Origin: JBMNOZ01 sp050943335
GTDB taxonomy: Bacteria; Bacillota; Desulfitobacteriia; Desulfitobacteriales; Syntrophobotulaceae
Length of the DNA: 64,000 nucleotides
Direction: 5' to 3'
NCBI GenBank assembly: GCA_050943335.1
Contig: JBMNOZ010000009.1
Location: 1 to 64,000 of the forward strand
Shown: piece by piece, positions 17,819 to 25,184 of the stretch
Numbering within the stretch: the first letter of the stretch is position 1
Layout of the letters: each line of letters starts with the position of its first letter
The notes under the pieces: generated by a model
Databases searched by the model: none
The model's input: only the letters and a program-made list of their open reading frames with translations
What the model was told of the DNA's origin: nothing
Made by a program: the position numbers and the translations under genes

Positions 17819-18727
17819 TTGGATATTCAAAATAAAGATGATTTTCGCTCTGGTTTTGTGGCCGTTATCGGCCGCCCTAACGCGGGCAAATCTACTTTAC
17901 TGAATACCCTGCTGGGTCAAAAGGTACTTATTATATCCGATAAGCCCCAAACTACTAGGAATCGGATCCAATGCATTTTGACTGAAGAGAGAGGACAAGT
18001 AATCTTTTTTGATACCCCCGGAATCCATAAGCCTAGGCACGAGTTGGGCAAGTACATGGTTGAGGTTGCCAAAAACACTCTTAATGGAGTGGATATTTGC
18101 CTTTATGTCGCCGATGCTTCTGTCCCTTTGGGGACGGGGGATGAGTATGTCCTAAGTATGATTAATGAATGTAAGAAACCTTGTTTTCTGGCCCTTAATA
18201 AAGTCGATTTGCTGACTAAGGATGAGATTCTCGTTAAAATCGCTCAGTTCTCTGAGCGGGCCGAATTTAAGGAAATTGTACCCATCTCCGCTTTGCAAGC
18301 TGAGAACACTGAAAAATTACTGGATTTAATTTTTGCTGAATTGCCTCAAGGACCCCTTTATTTTCCGGATGACCAGATAACGGACCAGCCGGAAAGGTTT
18401 ATTATTAGTGAAATGATTAGGGAGAAAATACTCCATTTAACTAGGGAAGAGATTCCCCATTCAGTTGCCGTATTAGTGGAGGAAATGGAAGAAAAGAAAA
18501 CTCTTATAAAAATAAGGGCTACAATTTTAGTGGAAAGAGATTCGCAAAAAGGAATTGTGATCGGTGAAAAGGGCAGGGTTTTAAAAGAAGTCGGGAGACT
18601 TGCCAGGGAAGACATAGAAGATTTGCTCGCGAGCAAAGTGTTTTTGGAGCTGTGGGTCAAAGTCAGAAAGGATTGGCGGAATAGGCCTGCTTATTTAAAA
18701 GAACTTGGCTACAATCTGAAGGATTAA
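17819..18727 (+). CDS. era: GTPase Era
   Basis: About 302 residues. The N-terminal GTPase domain has GRPNAGKST, DTPGIHKPRHELG and NKVD; the C-terminal KH domain has VIGEKGRVLKEVG. Era binds 16S rRNA near the 3' end and aids 30S assembly. TTG at 17819 has AAAGGGGAG upstream and gives a normal-length N terminus. Confidence 0.96.
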   Translation: MDIQNKDDFRSGFVAVIGRPNAGKSTLLNTLLGQKVLIISDKPQTTRNRIQCILTEERGQVIFFDTPGIHKPRHELGKYMVEVAKNTLNGVDICLYVADASVPLGTGDEYVLSMINECKKPCFLALNKVDLLTKDEILVKIAQFSERAEFKEIVPISALQAENTEKLLDLIFAELPQGPLYFPDDQITDQPERFIISEMIREKILHLTREEIPHSVAVLVEEMEEKKTLIKIRATILVERDSQKGIVIGEKGRVLKEVGRLAREDIEDLLASKVFLELWVKVRKDWRNRPAYLKELGYNLKD

Positions 18728-18752
18728 AGAAAAAAAGAAAGGATCGGTAAAA

Positions 18753-19418
18753 TTGGAGATCGCGTCAAAGATTGACCACACTCTTTTAAAACCGGAAGCC
18801 ACGGAAAAAGATATTGTAAATTTGTGTCATGAGGCGGTAAAATACGGTTTTGCCAGTGTCTGTGTAAATCCGATTTATGTTTCCACCGCTGCCCGTTTGC
18901 TGTACGGGACAATAGTAGCCCCGACCACGGTTATCGGTTTTCCTTTGGGGGGCGTGTTAACAGAAACAAAAGTTCAGGAAATTTTAGCAGCCAAAGCTCA
19001 CGGCGCTAGAGAAGTTGATTCCCTGATTAATATTGGAAAAGTCAAATCTGGTGCTTGGAATGTTGTCGGGAGAGATATCGAGACAATGGTAGCCACGGCC
19101 CATAATTGTGGCCTTAAAATAAAGATCATTATTGAAACCGGCTTGTTGGATTGGGAAGAGATAAAAAAAGTAACGGCATTAATAAATAAAGCCGGAGCTG
19201 ATTACATAAAAACCTCCAGCGGGTACTTCGGGGGAGCTACGGTGAAAGTAATAAAAAAATTAAAAGAATGGGCTGCCCCGGAAGTCAAAATTAAAGCTTC
19301 CGGCGGGATAAGAAATCGGAAGACCGCTTTGGAACTCATTAGAGCAGGCGCGGACAGAATAGGTACCAGTTCTGGTATTGCCTTACTTTCGGAAGGCCCT
19401 GAACAGGATGGGGAGTGA
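18753..19418 (+). CDS. deoC: Deoxyribose-phosphate aldolase
   Basis: 221 residues, TIM-barrel aldolase. The Schiff-base region ADYIKTSSGYFGG and the second active-site lysine in VKIKASGGIRN are present, with EVDSLINIG matching the usual Asp of the proton relay. It splits 2-deoxyribose-5-phosphate into acetaldehyde and glyceraldehyde-3-phosphate. TTG start with AAGAAAGGA upstream. Its position between era and recO is less usual than the core genes around it, but with cdd nearby it makes a small nucleoside-salvage set. Confidence 0.94.
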   Translation: MEIASKIDHTLLKPEATEKDIVNLCHEAVKYGFASVCVNPIYVSTAARLLYGTIVAPTTVIGFPLGGVLTETKVQEILAAKAHGAREVDSLINIGKVKSGAWNVVGRDIETMVATAHNCGLKIKIIIETGLLDWEEIKKVTALINKAGADYIKTSSGYFGGATVKVIKKLKEWAAPEVKIKASGGIRNRKTALELIRAGADRIGTSSGIALLSEGPEQDGE

Positions 19419-19423
19419 GGTCT

Positions 19424-20170
19424 GTGGCGCTTTATAAAGCGGACGCCCTTGTGATCCGCAGTAGGGAATATGGGGAAGCGGATCGGCTGGTAACTCTATT
19501 TTCTAGAGAAAAGGGCAAACTAGTTGCTATTGCCAAAGGGGTACGAAAACCTAAGAGCAAGCAGCGCGGAGGGACTCAGCTCTTTACTTATGCCGATTTT
19601 TTGCTCTATAAAGGCCGCACCCTTGACACTATAAATCAGGTTCAGCCCAGGGAAAGCTTTTCTTATCTCTTTCGCGATTTTGATCGCACCCTGGCCGCTT
19701 CAGGGATGGCAGAGCTTTTGGATATTTCTACTGTTCGCGAACATCCAGAGCCCAGACTATTTACTCTCACTTTAAGCTATTTTTTTCTTCTAGAGCATCT
19801 TGATCCTTATCTTGCCCAGGCGGCGTACACTTTAAAATTACTGAAGATTCAAGGCTATTATCCCGTGCTTACTTCTTGTTCCGAATGTGGGCAATCGACG
19901 GCAGGGATGGAAGCTTTTTTGTGTTTGGAGGCCGATGGCCTACTCTGTGTGGTTTGTGGGAAAAATCGGCTGGGGAAAAAGTTAAACCCGGGTAGCGTGG
20001 CATTCATGCAGCAATTAACTAACATCGGGGTGGATAAAATCGATAGGCTACGCTGGAACAGTAAAATGCGAGCCGAGATTCTGGAGGCCTTGTGTTTTTT
20101 TTGTGAGGGAAAATTTGAAAGAAAATTACAAGCCTGGCGTCAAGAAAAGGAATTCAGAAACAAAAGCTGA
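19424..20170 (+). CDS. recO: DNA repair protein RecO
   Basis: About 248 residues. The N-terminal OB fold (ADALVIRSREYGEADRLVTL) precedes a helical domain, and a zinc finger is formed by CSECGQS and CVVCGK. RecO loads RecA on SSB-coated DNA with RecR. The GTG at 19424 has GGGGAGTGAGG upstream; the GTG at 19415 overlaps the deoC stop and is the alternative. Follows era-deoC in the same operon. Confidence 0.93.
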   Translation: MALYKADALVIRSREYGEADRLVTLFSREKGKLVAIAKGVRKPKSKQRGGTQLFTYADFLLYKGRTLDTINQVQPRESFSYLFRDFDRTLAASGMAELLDISTVREHPEPRLFTLTLSYFFLLEHLDPYLAQAAYTLKLLKIQGYYPVLTSCSECGQSTAGMEAFLCLEADGLLCVVCGKNRLGKKLNPGSVAFMQQLTNIGVDKIDRLRWNSKMRAEILEALCFFCEGKFERKLQAWRQEKEFRNKS

Positions 20171-20218
20171 ATTTTTTTAGATTCCCAAAACAGAATATTG
20201 GGCCGGGGAAGCGAAAGT

Positions 20219-20247
20219 TTGACAGAATTTCGGGTGCTGAATATAAT
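20219..20247 (+). promoter_or_regulatory. Consensus SigA promoter of the glyQS leader
   Basis: TTGACA (20219-20224), exactly 17 bp, TATAAT (20242-20247): a full consensus match. Transcription should start near 20254, giving a leader of about 280 nt before glyQ. Confidence 0.92.
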
Positions 20248-20253
20248 AAATTA

Positions 20254-20480
20254 AATAAAAATATTATCGCTAGGAAGGGAAGAAGATTTGCAAGGTCTCT
20301 AAAGAAGAGAACCTGGGCGGGTGGAAACCGGGTAGAGACAGCAAATTTAGGCACCCCGGAGCGAACTGACAAGAAGGGGATTCCTTAGTGGGAATCAAGC
20401 AGGGTGGAACCGCGGGAAAGGAAAAACTCTCGTCCCTGCAGCATGATAATCATTTGCTGCGAGGAAGAGAGTTTTTATTT
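20254..20480 (+). promoter_or_regulatory. Glycine T-box riboswitch with intrinsic terminator
   Basis: The T-box sequence AGGGTGGAACCGCG lies at 20401-20414. Stem I is closed by TCGCT (20267-20271) with AGCGA (20360-20364), and an inner arm pairs ATTTGC with GCAAAT. In the specifier loop GGC (20350-20352) followed by A reads as a glycine codon. Stem III is GATTCC/GGAATC before the T-box. The terminator pairs AAAAACTCTC (20422-20431) with GAGAGTTTTT (20467-20476). Uncharged tRNA-Gly would favour the antiterminator and expression of glyQS. Confidence 0.93.
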
Positions 20481-20532
20481 TCCGACCACTAACCGCCTGT
20501 AGAAATATAGCCAAAAACAGGGAGGAAGCAAT

Positions 20533-21423
20533 ATGAAGTTTCAAGATCTGATTTTTAATCTTAATCGGTTTTGGGGGGAACAAGGGTGTATTATTGCCCA
20601 GCCCTACGATATAGAAAAAGGGGCCGGTACCATGAATCCAGCAACTTTTTTGCGGGCTTTAGGACCTGAACCGTGGAATGTTGCTTATGTAGAACCATCG
20701 CGTCGTCCGACAGACGGGCGTTATGGTGAAAATCCCAACCGGTTACAGCATTATTTTCAATATCAGGTGATCTTAAAGCCTTCGCCGGATAATGTTCAGG
20801 ATTTATATCTGGAGAGTTTGCAACATCTTGGGATTAATCCCGCTGACCACGATATTCGTTTTGTGGAGGATAACTGGGAGTCACCGACTCTAGGAGCTTG
20901 GGGCCTCGGTTGGGAGGTATGGCTCGATGGGATGGAAGTGACTCAGTTTACCTATTTTCAGCAGTGCGGGGGAATTGATTGCCGACCGGTTTGTGTGGAA
21001 TTAACTTACGGAATTGAACGTTTGGCTACTTTTATTCAAGGTAAAGACAGTGTTTTTGATATTGAGTGGGTCGGAGATATTTCTTATGGGGATATTTATC
21101 TCCAAAATGAAAAGGAATTCTCATGTTATAACTTCGAGGTAGCCGATGTGGAATCCTTAAAAATCTGGTTTGAAATGTATGAAAAAGAAGCACAAAGGAC
21201 TCTCGAACATAAGTTAGTAGGGCCGGCCTATGATTATGTTTTAAAATGCTCTCATGTTTTTAACCTTTTGGAGGCTAGAGGGGCGATCAGTGTTACGGAG
21301 CGCACCGGTTATATTGCCCGGGTTCGAAATCTGGCCAGATTGTGCGCTCAAGCCTATATCGCTCAAAGGGAAGAATTAGGCTTTCCGCTACTAAAAAAGA
21401 AAGGAGAACAAACTGATGACTAG
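20533..21423 (+). CDS. glyQ: Glycyl-tRNA synthetase alpha subunit
   Basis: 296 residues, the standard length for the alpha2beta2 bacterial enzyme. Class II core motifs are visible: QPYDIEKGAGTMNPATFLRA, YVEPSRRPTDGRYGENPNR and FTYFQQCGGI. It activates glycine and charges tRNA-Gly with GlyS. It is preceded by the glycine T-box and a GGGAGGAAG ribosome binding site. It overlaps glyS by 8 bp. Confidence 0.98.
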   Translation: MKFQDLIFNLNRFWGEQGCIIAQPYDIEKGAGTMNPATFLRALGPEPWNVAYVEPSRRPTDGRYGENPNRLQHYFQYQVILKPSPDNVQDLYLESLQHLGINPADHDIRFVEDNWESPTLGAWGLGWEVWLDGMEVTQFTYFQQCGGIDCRPVCVELTYGIERLATFIQGKDSVFDIEWVGDISYGDIYLQNEKEFSCYNFEVADVESLKIWFEMYEKEAQRTLEHKLVGPAYDYVLKCSHVFNLLEARGAISVTERTGYIARVRNLARLCAQAYIAQREELGFPLLKKKGEQTDD

Positions 21424-23488
21424 GGACTTTTTATTAGAAATCGGTATGGAGGAGATGCCGGCGAAATTTGCTCCGGGAGCAGTTTCCCAGTTGGCAGATA
21501 AGGCTGAAAATATCCTTGGCGAACTCCGTTTAACTTATAAAGATCTTAGAACATATATTACTCCCAGACGCCTTGTTTTGTATGTCAATGAGCTATCTGA
21601 AAAACAACGCGATATTAAGGAAGAGGTCAAGGGACCGCCGTATAAAGCAGCTTTTGATGGGAATGGCAAGCCGACCAAAGCAGCAGAAGGTTTTGCCCGG
21701 AGCCAAGGGGTAGCGGTGAGCGATCTATTTTCAAAGGAATTTAAGGGGGTCACTTATGTTTACGCTGAAAAACTCTTAGTAGGGGAAGAAACAGAGAAAC
21801 TACTGCCTCAAGTGTGTCTGGATTTAATTCAGAGTCTCAACTTTCCGAAGCCGATGCGGTGGGGAGATTATGAAGTGCGTTTTGTTCGCCCTATTCGCTG
21901 GTTAGTTGCTCTTTATGGTGAGGATGTGATTCCTTTTAGTTTCTCAGGTCTGCAATCCGGAAGGACAACACGCGGTCATCGCACTTTGGGTGGAGATATA
22001 CAGCTCTTAAAACCCGCTGAATATTTTGAAACAATGGAAACAGCTTACGTTCTGGTTGATCAGGAGAAAAGAAAGGAGATAATCCGAAAACAAGTGCAGG
22101 ACCTGGCGGCTAAAGTAGGGGGACGGGTAGATCAAGATGAGGAATTACTATCGGAAGTGACCCATTTGCTGGAATATCCGACAGCTTTGATCGGGGAAAT
22201 AGATGTAGAATATCTGGTCCTGCCGGAAGAAGTTATCACAACGCCGATGAAAGAACATCAAAAATATTTCCCGGTTCGAGGGGAGGATGGAAGATTATTG
22301 CCTTATTTTATTTCGGTGCGCAATGGGGATGCCACTTCCCTGGAAGTGGTAAAAGAGGGCAATAAAAAGGTTCTCAAGGCTCGTTTAGAAGATGCTGCCT
22401 TCTACTACCGGGAAGATTTAAAAACCCCTCTTCCGGATTTAATACCTAAACTTGACCGGGTGGTCTACCATGAAAAGCTCGGTACTGTCGGGCAAAGGGT
22501 GGTCCGTTTAAGAAAACTTGCCGGGATCATCGCTGAACGACTGGGACTTGATGAGAACTCAAAGGAGATTATCGATCGTACTGCATTTTTAGCTAAGGCG
22601 GACTTGGTTACCCATATGGTCTATGATTTTCCGGAACTGCAGGGCGTTATGGGTCAATACTATGCCCGGCATAGCGGTGAAAAAGCCGAGGTTTGTTTAG
22701 GTATTGTCGAACATTATCTCCCCCGCTTTGCTGGCGATAATTATCCCTCCTCTATAGCGGGGAAAGTATTAAGTCTCGCTGATAAATTAGATGCCATTGT
22801 AGGAGCGTTTGGAGTTGGAATTCAACCCACTGGTTCTCAGGACCCTTATGCTTTAAGACGACAGGCTTTGGGAATTGTCGGTCTTTTAATGCGTGAGGAG
22901 CAACATCTCCCATTATTAACCCTTCTCGAAGATGCTTACTCTATTTTTGCAGATCAGGGCGTGGAGTTAAAACCATTAGACACTATTAGACCCGCCATAG
23001 AAGACTTTTTCCGGCAGAGAATCCGTTATCTCCTTCAGGAAGCTGATTTGCGTTATGACACAATAGACGCGGTTATGGCTCAAGGAACCTTGCAACCTTA
23101 TAGTCTTTTACAAAAAGCAAAAGCCTTGGCGGAGTGCCGGGAGAAAAAGGAATTTGAGGCTTATGAACAAGCCTATGTACGCTGTGCTAATTTAAGTAAA
23201 AATGTAGCCGGCGCTACTTGGGATAAAAAACATTTAATTGATCCAGTTGAAATTGTCTTAGCCGATACTTTACAAAAAATATCTCCCCAAATAGACAAAG
23301 CAGTGGAAGATGATGATTTCTTAAAAGCCTATAGCATAGCGGTAAAACTTGTTCCTCTTATTGAAAACCTTTTTGAGGCCGTAATGATTATGGTGGAGGA
23401 GGAAAAAGTAAGAAATGCTCGTTTAGGCTTGCTTCGAGAATGTGTAAAGACCATGGGTTGTTTAGGCGATCTAACTCTTTTGGCTTAA
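21416..23488 (+). CDS. glyS: Glycyl-tRNA synthetase beta subunit
   Basis: 690 residues. The N terminus LLEIGMEEMPAKFAPGA is typical. An HD-like central domain and a C-terminal anticodon-binding domain of the DALR/ArgRS type follow. It contributes tRNA binding to the GlyQ/GlyS enzyme. Translationally coupled to glyQ. Confidence 0.98.
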   Translation: MTRDFLLEIGMEEMPAKFAPGAVSQLADKAENILGELRLTYKDLRTYITPRRLVLYVNELSEKQRDIKEEVKGPPYKAAFDGNGKPTKAAEGFARSQGVAVSDLFSKEFKGVTYVYAEKLLVGEETEKLLPQVCLDLIQSLNFPKPMRWGDYEVRFVRPIRWLVALYGEDVIPFSFSGLQSGRTTRGHRTLGGDIQLLKPAEYFETMETAYVLVDQEKRKEIIRKQVQDLAAKVGGRVDQDEELLSEVTHLLEYPTALIGEIDVEYLVLPEEVITTPMKEHQKYFPVRGEDGRLLPYFISVRNGDATSLEVVKEGNKKVLKARLEDAAFYYREDLKTPLPDLIPKLDRVVYHEKLGTVGQRVVRLRKLAGIIAERLGLDENSKEIIDRTAFLAKADLVTHMVYDFPELQGVMGQYYARHSGEKAEVCLGIVEHYLPRFAGDNYPSSIAGKVLSLADKLDAIVGAFGVGIQPTGSQDPYALRRQALGIVGLLMREEQHLPLLTLLEDAYSIFADQGVELKPLDTIRPAIEDFFRQRIRYLLQEADLRYDTIDAVMAQGTLQPYSLLQKAKALAECREKKEFEAYEQAYVRCANLSKNVAGATWDKKHLIDPVEIVLADTLQKISPQIDKAVEDDDFLKAYSIAVKLVPLIENLFEAVMIMVEEEKVRNARLGLLRECVKTMGCLGDLTLLA

Positions 23489-23549
23489 AAAGCAAAACTC
23501 AACCCAATAAAACTTTATTTAGAAAGTTAAGGGTATAAAAACCACAAAT

Positions 23550-23596
23550 AGTGTTACAAAATTAAAGATAATAGGGTAACACTTCTTCTTTTTTTA
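23550..23596 (+). terminator. Intrinsic terminator after glyS
   Basis: AGTGTTAC (23550-23557) and GTAACACT (23576-23583) form a perfect stem with an 18-nt loop, followed by TCTTCTTTTTTT. Confidence 0.75.
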
Positions 23597-23605
23597 ATAC
23601 AAATG

Positions 23606-23614
23606 TGATATAAT
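23606..23614 (+). promoter_or_regulatory. Extended -10 promoter of the ccpN-ppsR-ppdK operon
   Basis: TGATATAAT at 23606-23614 is an extended -10 element (TG, one base, TATAAT). No good -35 is visible, as is usual for this class. It lies after the glyS terminator and about 95 bp before the first gene. Confidence 0.55.
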
Positions 23615-23708
23615 ATTTACCATTGTGGCACCATAATTGTGTTTTTGAAGTGTATATTTCTAGGGAACAAAATTTTTTCTTAAGTTGGATTTATGCGCAG
23701 GAGAGTGA

Positions 23709-24341
23709 ATGACCATGAGATTATCTGAGCGTCAAGAAAAAATTGTGGAGATGGTAAAAAAGACCAGCCCCATGACTGGGGAGCAGATAGCCCGTCAGCT
23801 TAAATTAAAGAGGGCTACTTTAAGACCGGATTTAGCAATCCTAACTATGACCGGAGTTTTAGAGGCCCGGCCGCGAGTGGGATATTTTTATAAAAGTGAG
23901 GGACGATCTCGCACTGCGGAGAAAATCCGTCAGCTCCGGGTCGGGGATTTCAAGTCTATGGCCGCTGCAGTGAAAGAGGATATTTCTATTTATGATGCTG
24001 TAGTGTCGATGTTTACGAATAATGTGGGCAGTCTCATCGTAGTAGGAGAACAACGGGAGTTAAAAGGCATGGTATCGCGGAAAGATATTCTTAAGGCTTC
24101 CCTGGGAAAACTTGATTTGATGAGTGTTCCCATCAGTGTGATTATGACCAGAATGCCCAATATAATTATGGTTACTTCAGATGAGTCCGTTTATGACGCC
24201 GCGAAGAAGCTGGTTCAACATCAAATCGATACTCTGCCCGTTGTGGAAAGTTATATTAACGAAGAGGGTGAAGAACTGTACGAAGTTGTTGGTAGATTTA
24301 CTAAAACTAATGTTACTGCCTTATTTGTAGATTTGGGGTAG
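23709..24341 (+). CDS. ccpN: CcpN-type repressor (HTH plus CBS pair)
   Basis: About 210 residues. The N-terminal winged helix (TGEQIARQLKLKRATLRPDL, then EARPRVGYFYKS) is followed by two CBS domains containing VSRKDILKASLG and VIMTRMPNIIMV. The pattern closely matches B. subtilis CcpN, which represses gluconeogenic genes (gapB, pckA) and senses nucleotides. It precedes ppsR, as ccpN-yqfL do in Bacillus, and here ppdK follows, so it may also influence the PEP-pyruvate node. ATG at 23709 or 23715. Confidence 0.88.
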   Translation: MTMRLSERQEKIVEMVKKTSPMTGEQIARQLKLKRATLRPDLAILTMTGVLEARPRVGYFYKSEGRSRTAEKIRQLRVGDFKSMAAAVKEDISIYDAVVSMFTNNVGSLIVVGEQRELKGMVSRKDILKASLGKLDLMSVPISVIMTRMPNIIMVTSDESVYDAAKKLVQHQIDTLPVVESYINEEGEELYEVVGRFTKTNVTALFVDLG

Positions 24342-24366
24342 CAGATTAGAAAGAGAGGTCCTTCTG

Positions 24367-25179
24367 GTGACAGAACAGATGCCGGTAATCTATGTTATTT
24401 CCGATGCTCTGGGAGAGACGGCAGAAATTGTTGGTAAAGCCGCCGCGGCCCAGTTTAACGGTGTAAAAACAAAAATTAGGCGTATCCCCTATGTCCAGGA
24501 TGAAAACCATATCGATGATATCTTGGAAGAGGCGGTTGAAGAACAAGCAATTTTACTTTATACCTTGGTTCTAACTGATTTAAGACATTACATAGAGAAG
24601 AGAGCCAAGGAGAAGAATCTGGTAACTATTGATATCCTGAGCCCTTTAATCAAGGCTTTAGCAGAGAAAACCAAAATGGAACCAAAAAACTCCCCGAATA
24701 TTCTTCACCGTTTAGATGAGCAATATTTTCGCAAGGTTGAAGCTGTTGAGTTTGCAGTAAAATATGACGATGGGAAAGATCCCCGGGGAATTCTTTATGC
24801 TGATGTTGTCTTAATCGGAGTTTCTAGGACTTCCAAAACCCCTTTGAGCATGTATTTGGCTCACAAAGGCATAAAAACAGCTAATATTCCCTTAGTTCCG
24901 GAGGTAACCCCTCCGCGAGAACTCTTTATTATACCTCCCGAAAGAGTTTTTGGTTTAACTCTCGATTCCAAAAAACTAAATGAAATCCGCAGTGAGCGGT
25001 TGAAAATGCTCGGCTTGGGAGCTTCTGCGGATTATGCCGATCTAAATCGGATTATGGAAGAAATAGAATTCGCCAAAAAAGTGATGAAAAGAATCGGTTG
25101 CTATGTTATAGATACTACCTCTAGGGCAGTTGAAGAGACAGCCAGTATTATTATGAAAAGGTTATACAGAGGAGAGTGA
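24367..25179 (+). CDS. ppsR: Pyruvate, phosphate dikinase regulatory protein
   Basis: 270 residues, DUF299 family. VIYVISDALGETAEIVGKAA at the N terminus and the P-loop-like GVSRTSKTPLSMYLA near residue 150 are diagnostic. The protein is a bifunctional ADP-dependent kinase and phosphate-dependent pyrophosphorylase that turns PPDK off and on by threonine phosphorylation. Its target gene ppdK follows directly, which supports the assignment. GTG start with GAGAGG upstream. Confidence 0.94.
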   Translation: MTEQMPVIYVISDALGETAEIVGKAAAAQFNGVKTKIRRIPYVQDENHIDDILEEAVEEQAILLYTLVLTDLRHYIEKRAKEKNLVTIDILSPLIKALAEKTKMEPKNSPNILHRLDEQYFRKVEAVEFAVKYDDGKDPRGILYADVVLIGVSRTSKTPLSMYLAHKGIKTANIPLVPEVTPPRELFIIPPERVFGLTLDSKKLNEIRSERLKMLGLGASADYADLNRIMEEIEFAKKVMKRIGCYVIDTTSRAVEETASIIMKRLYRGE

Positions 25180-25184
25180 TTAAG

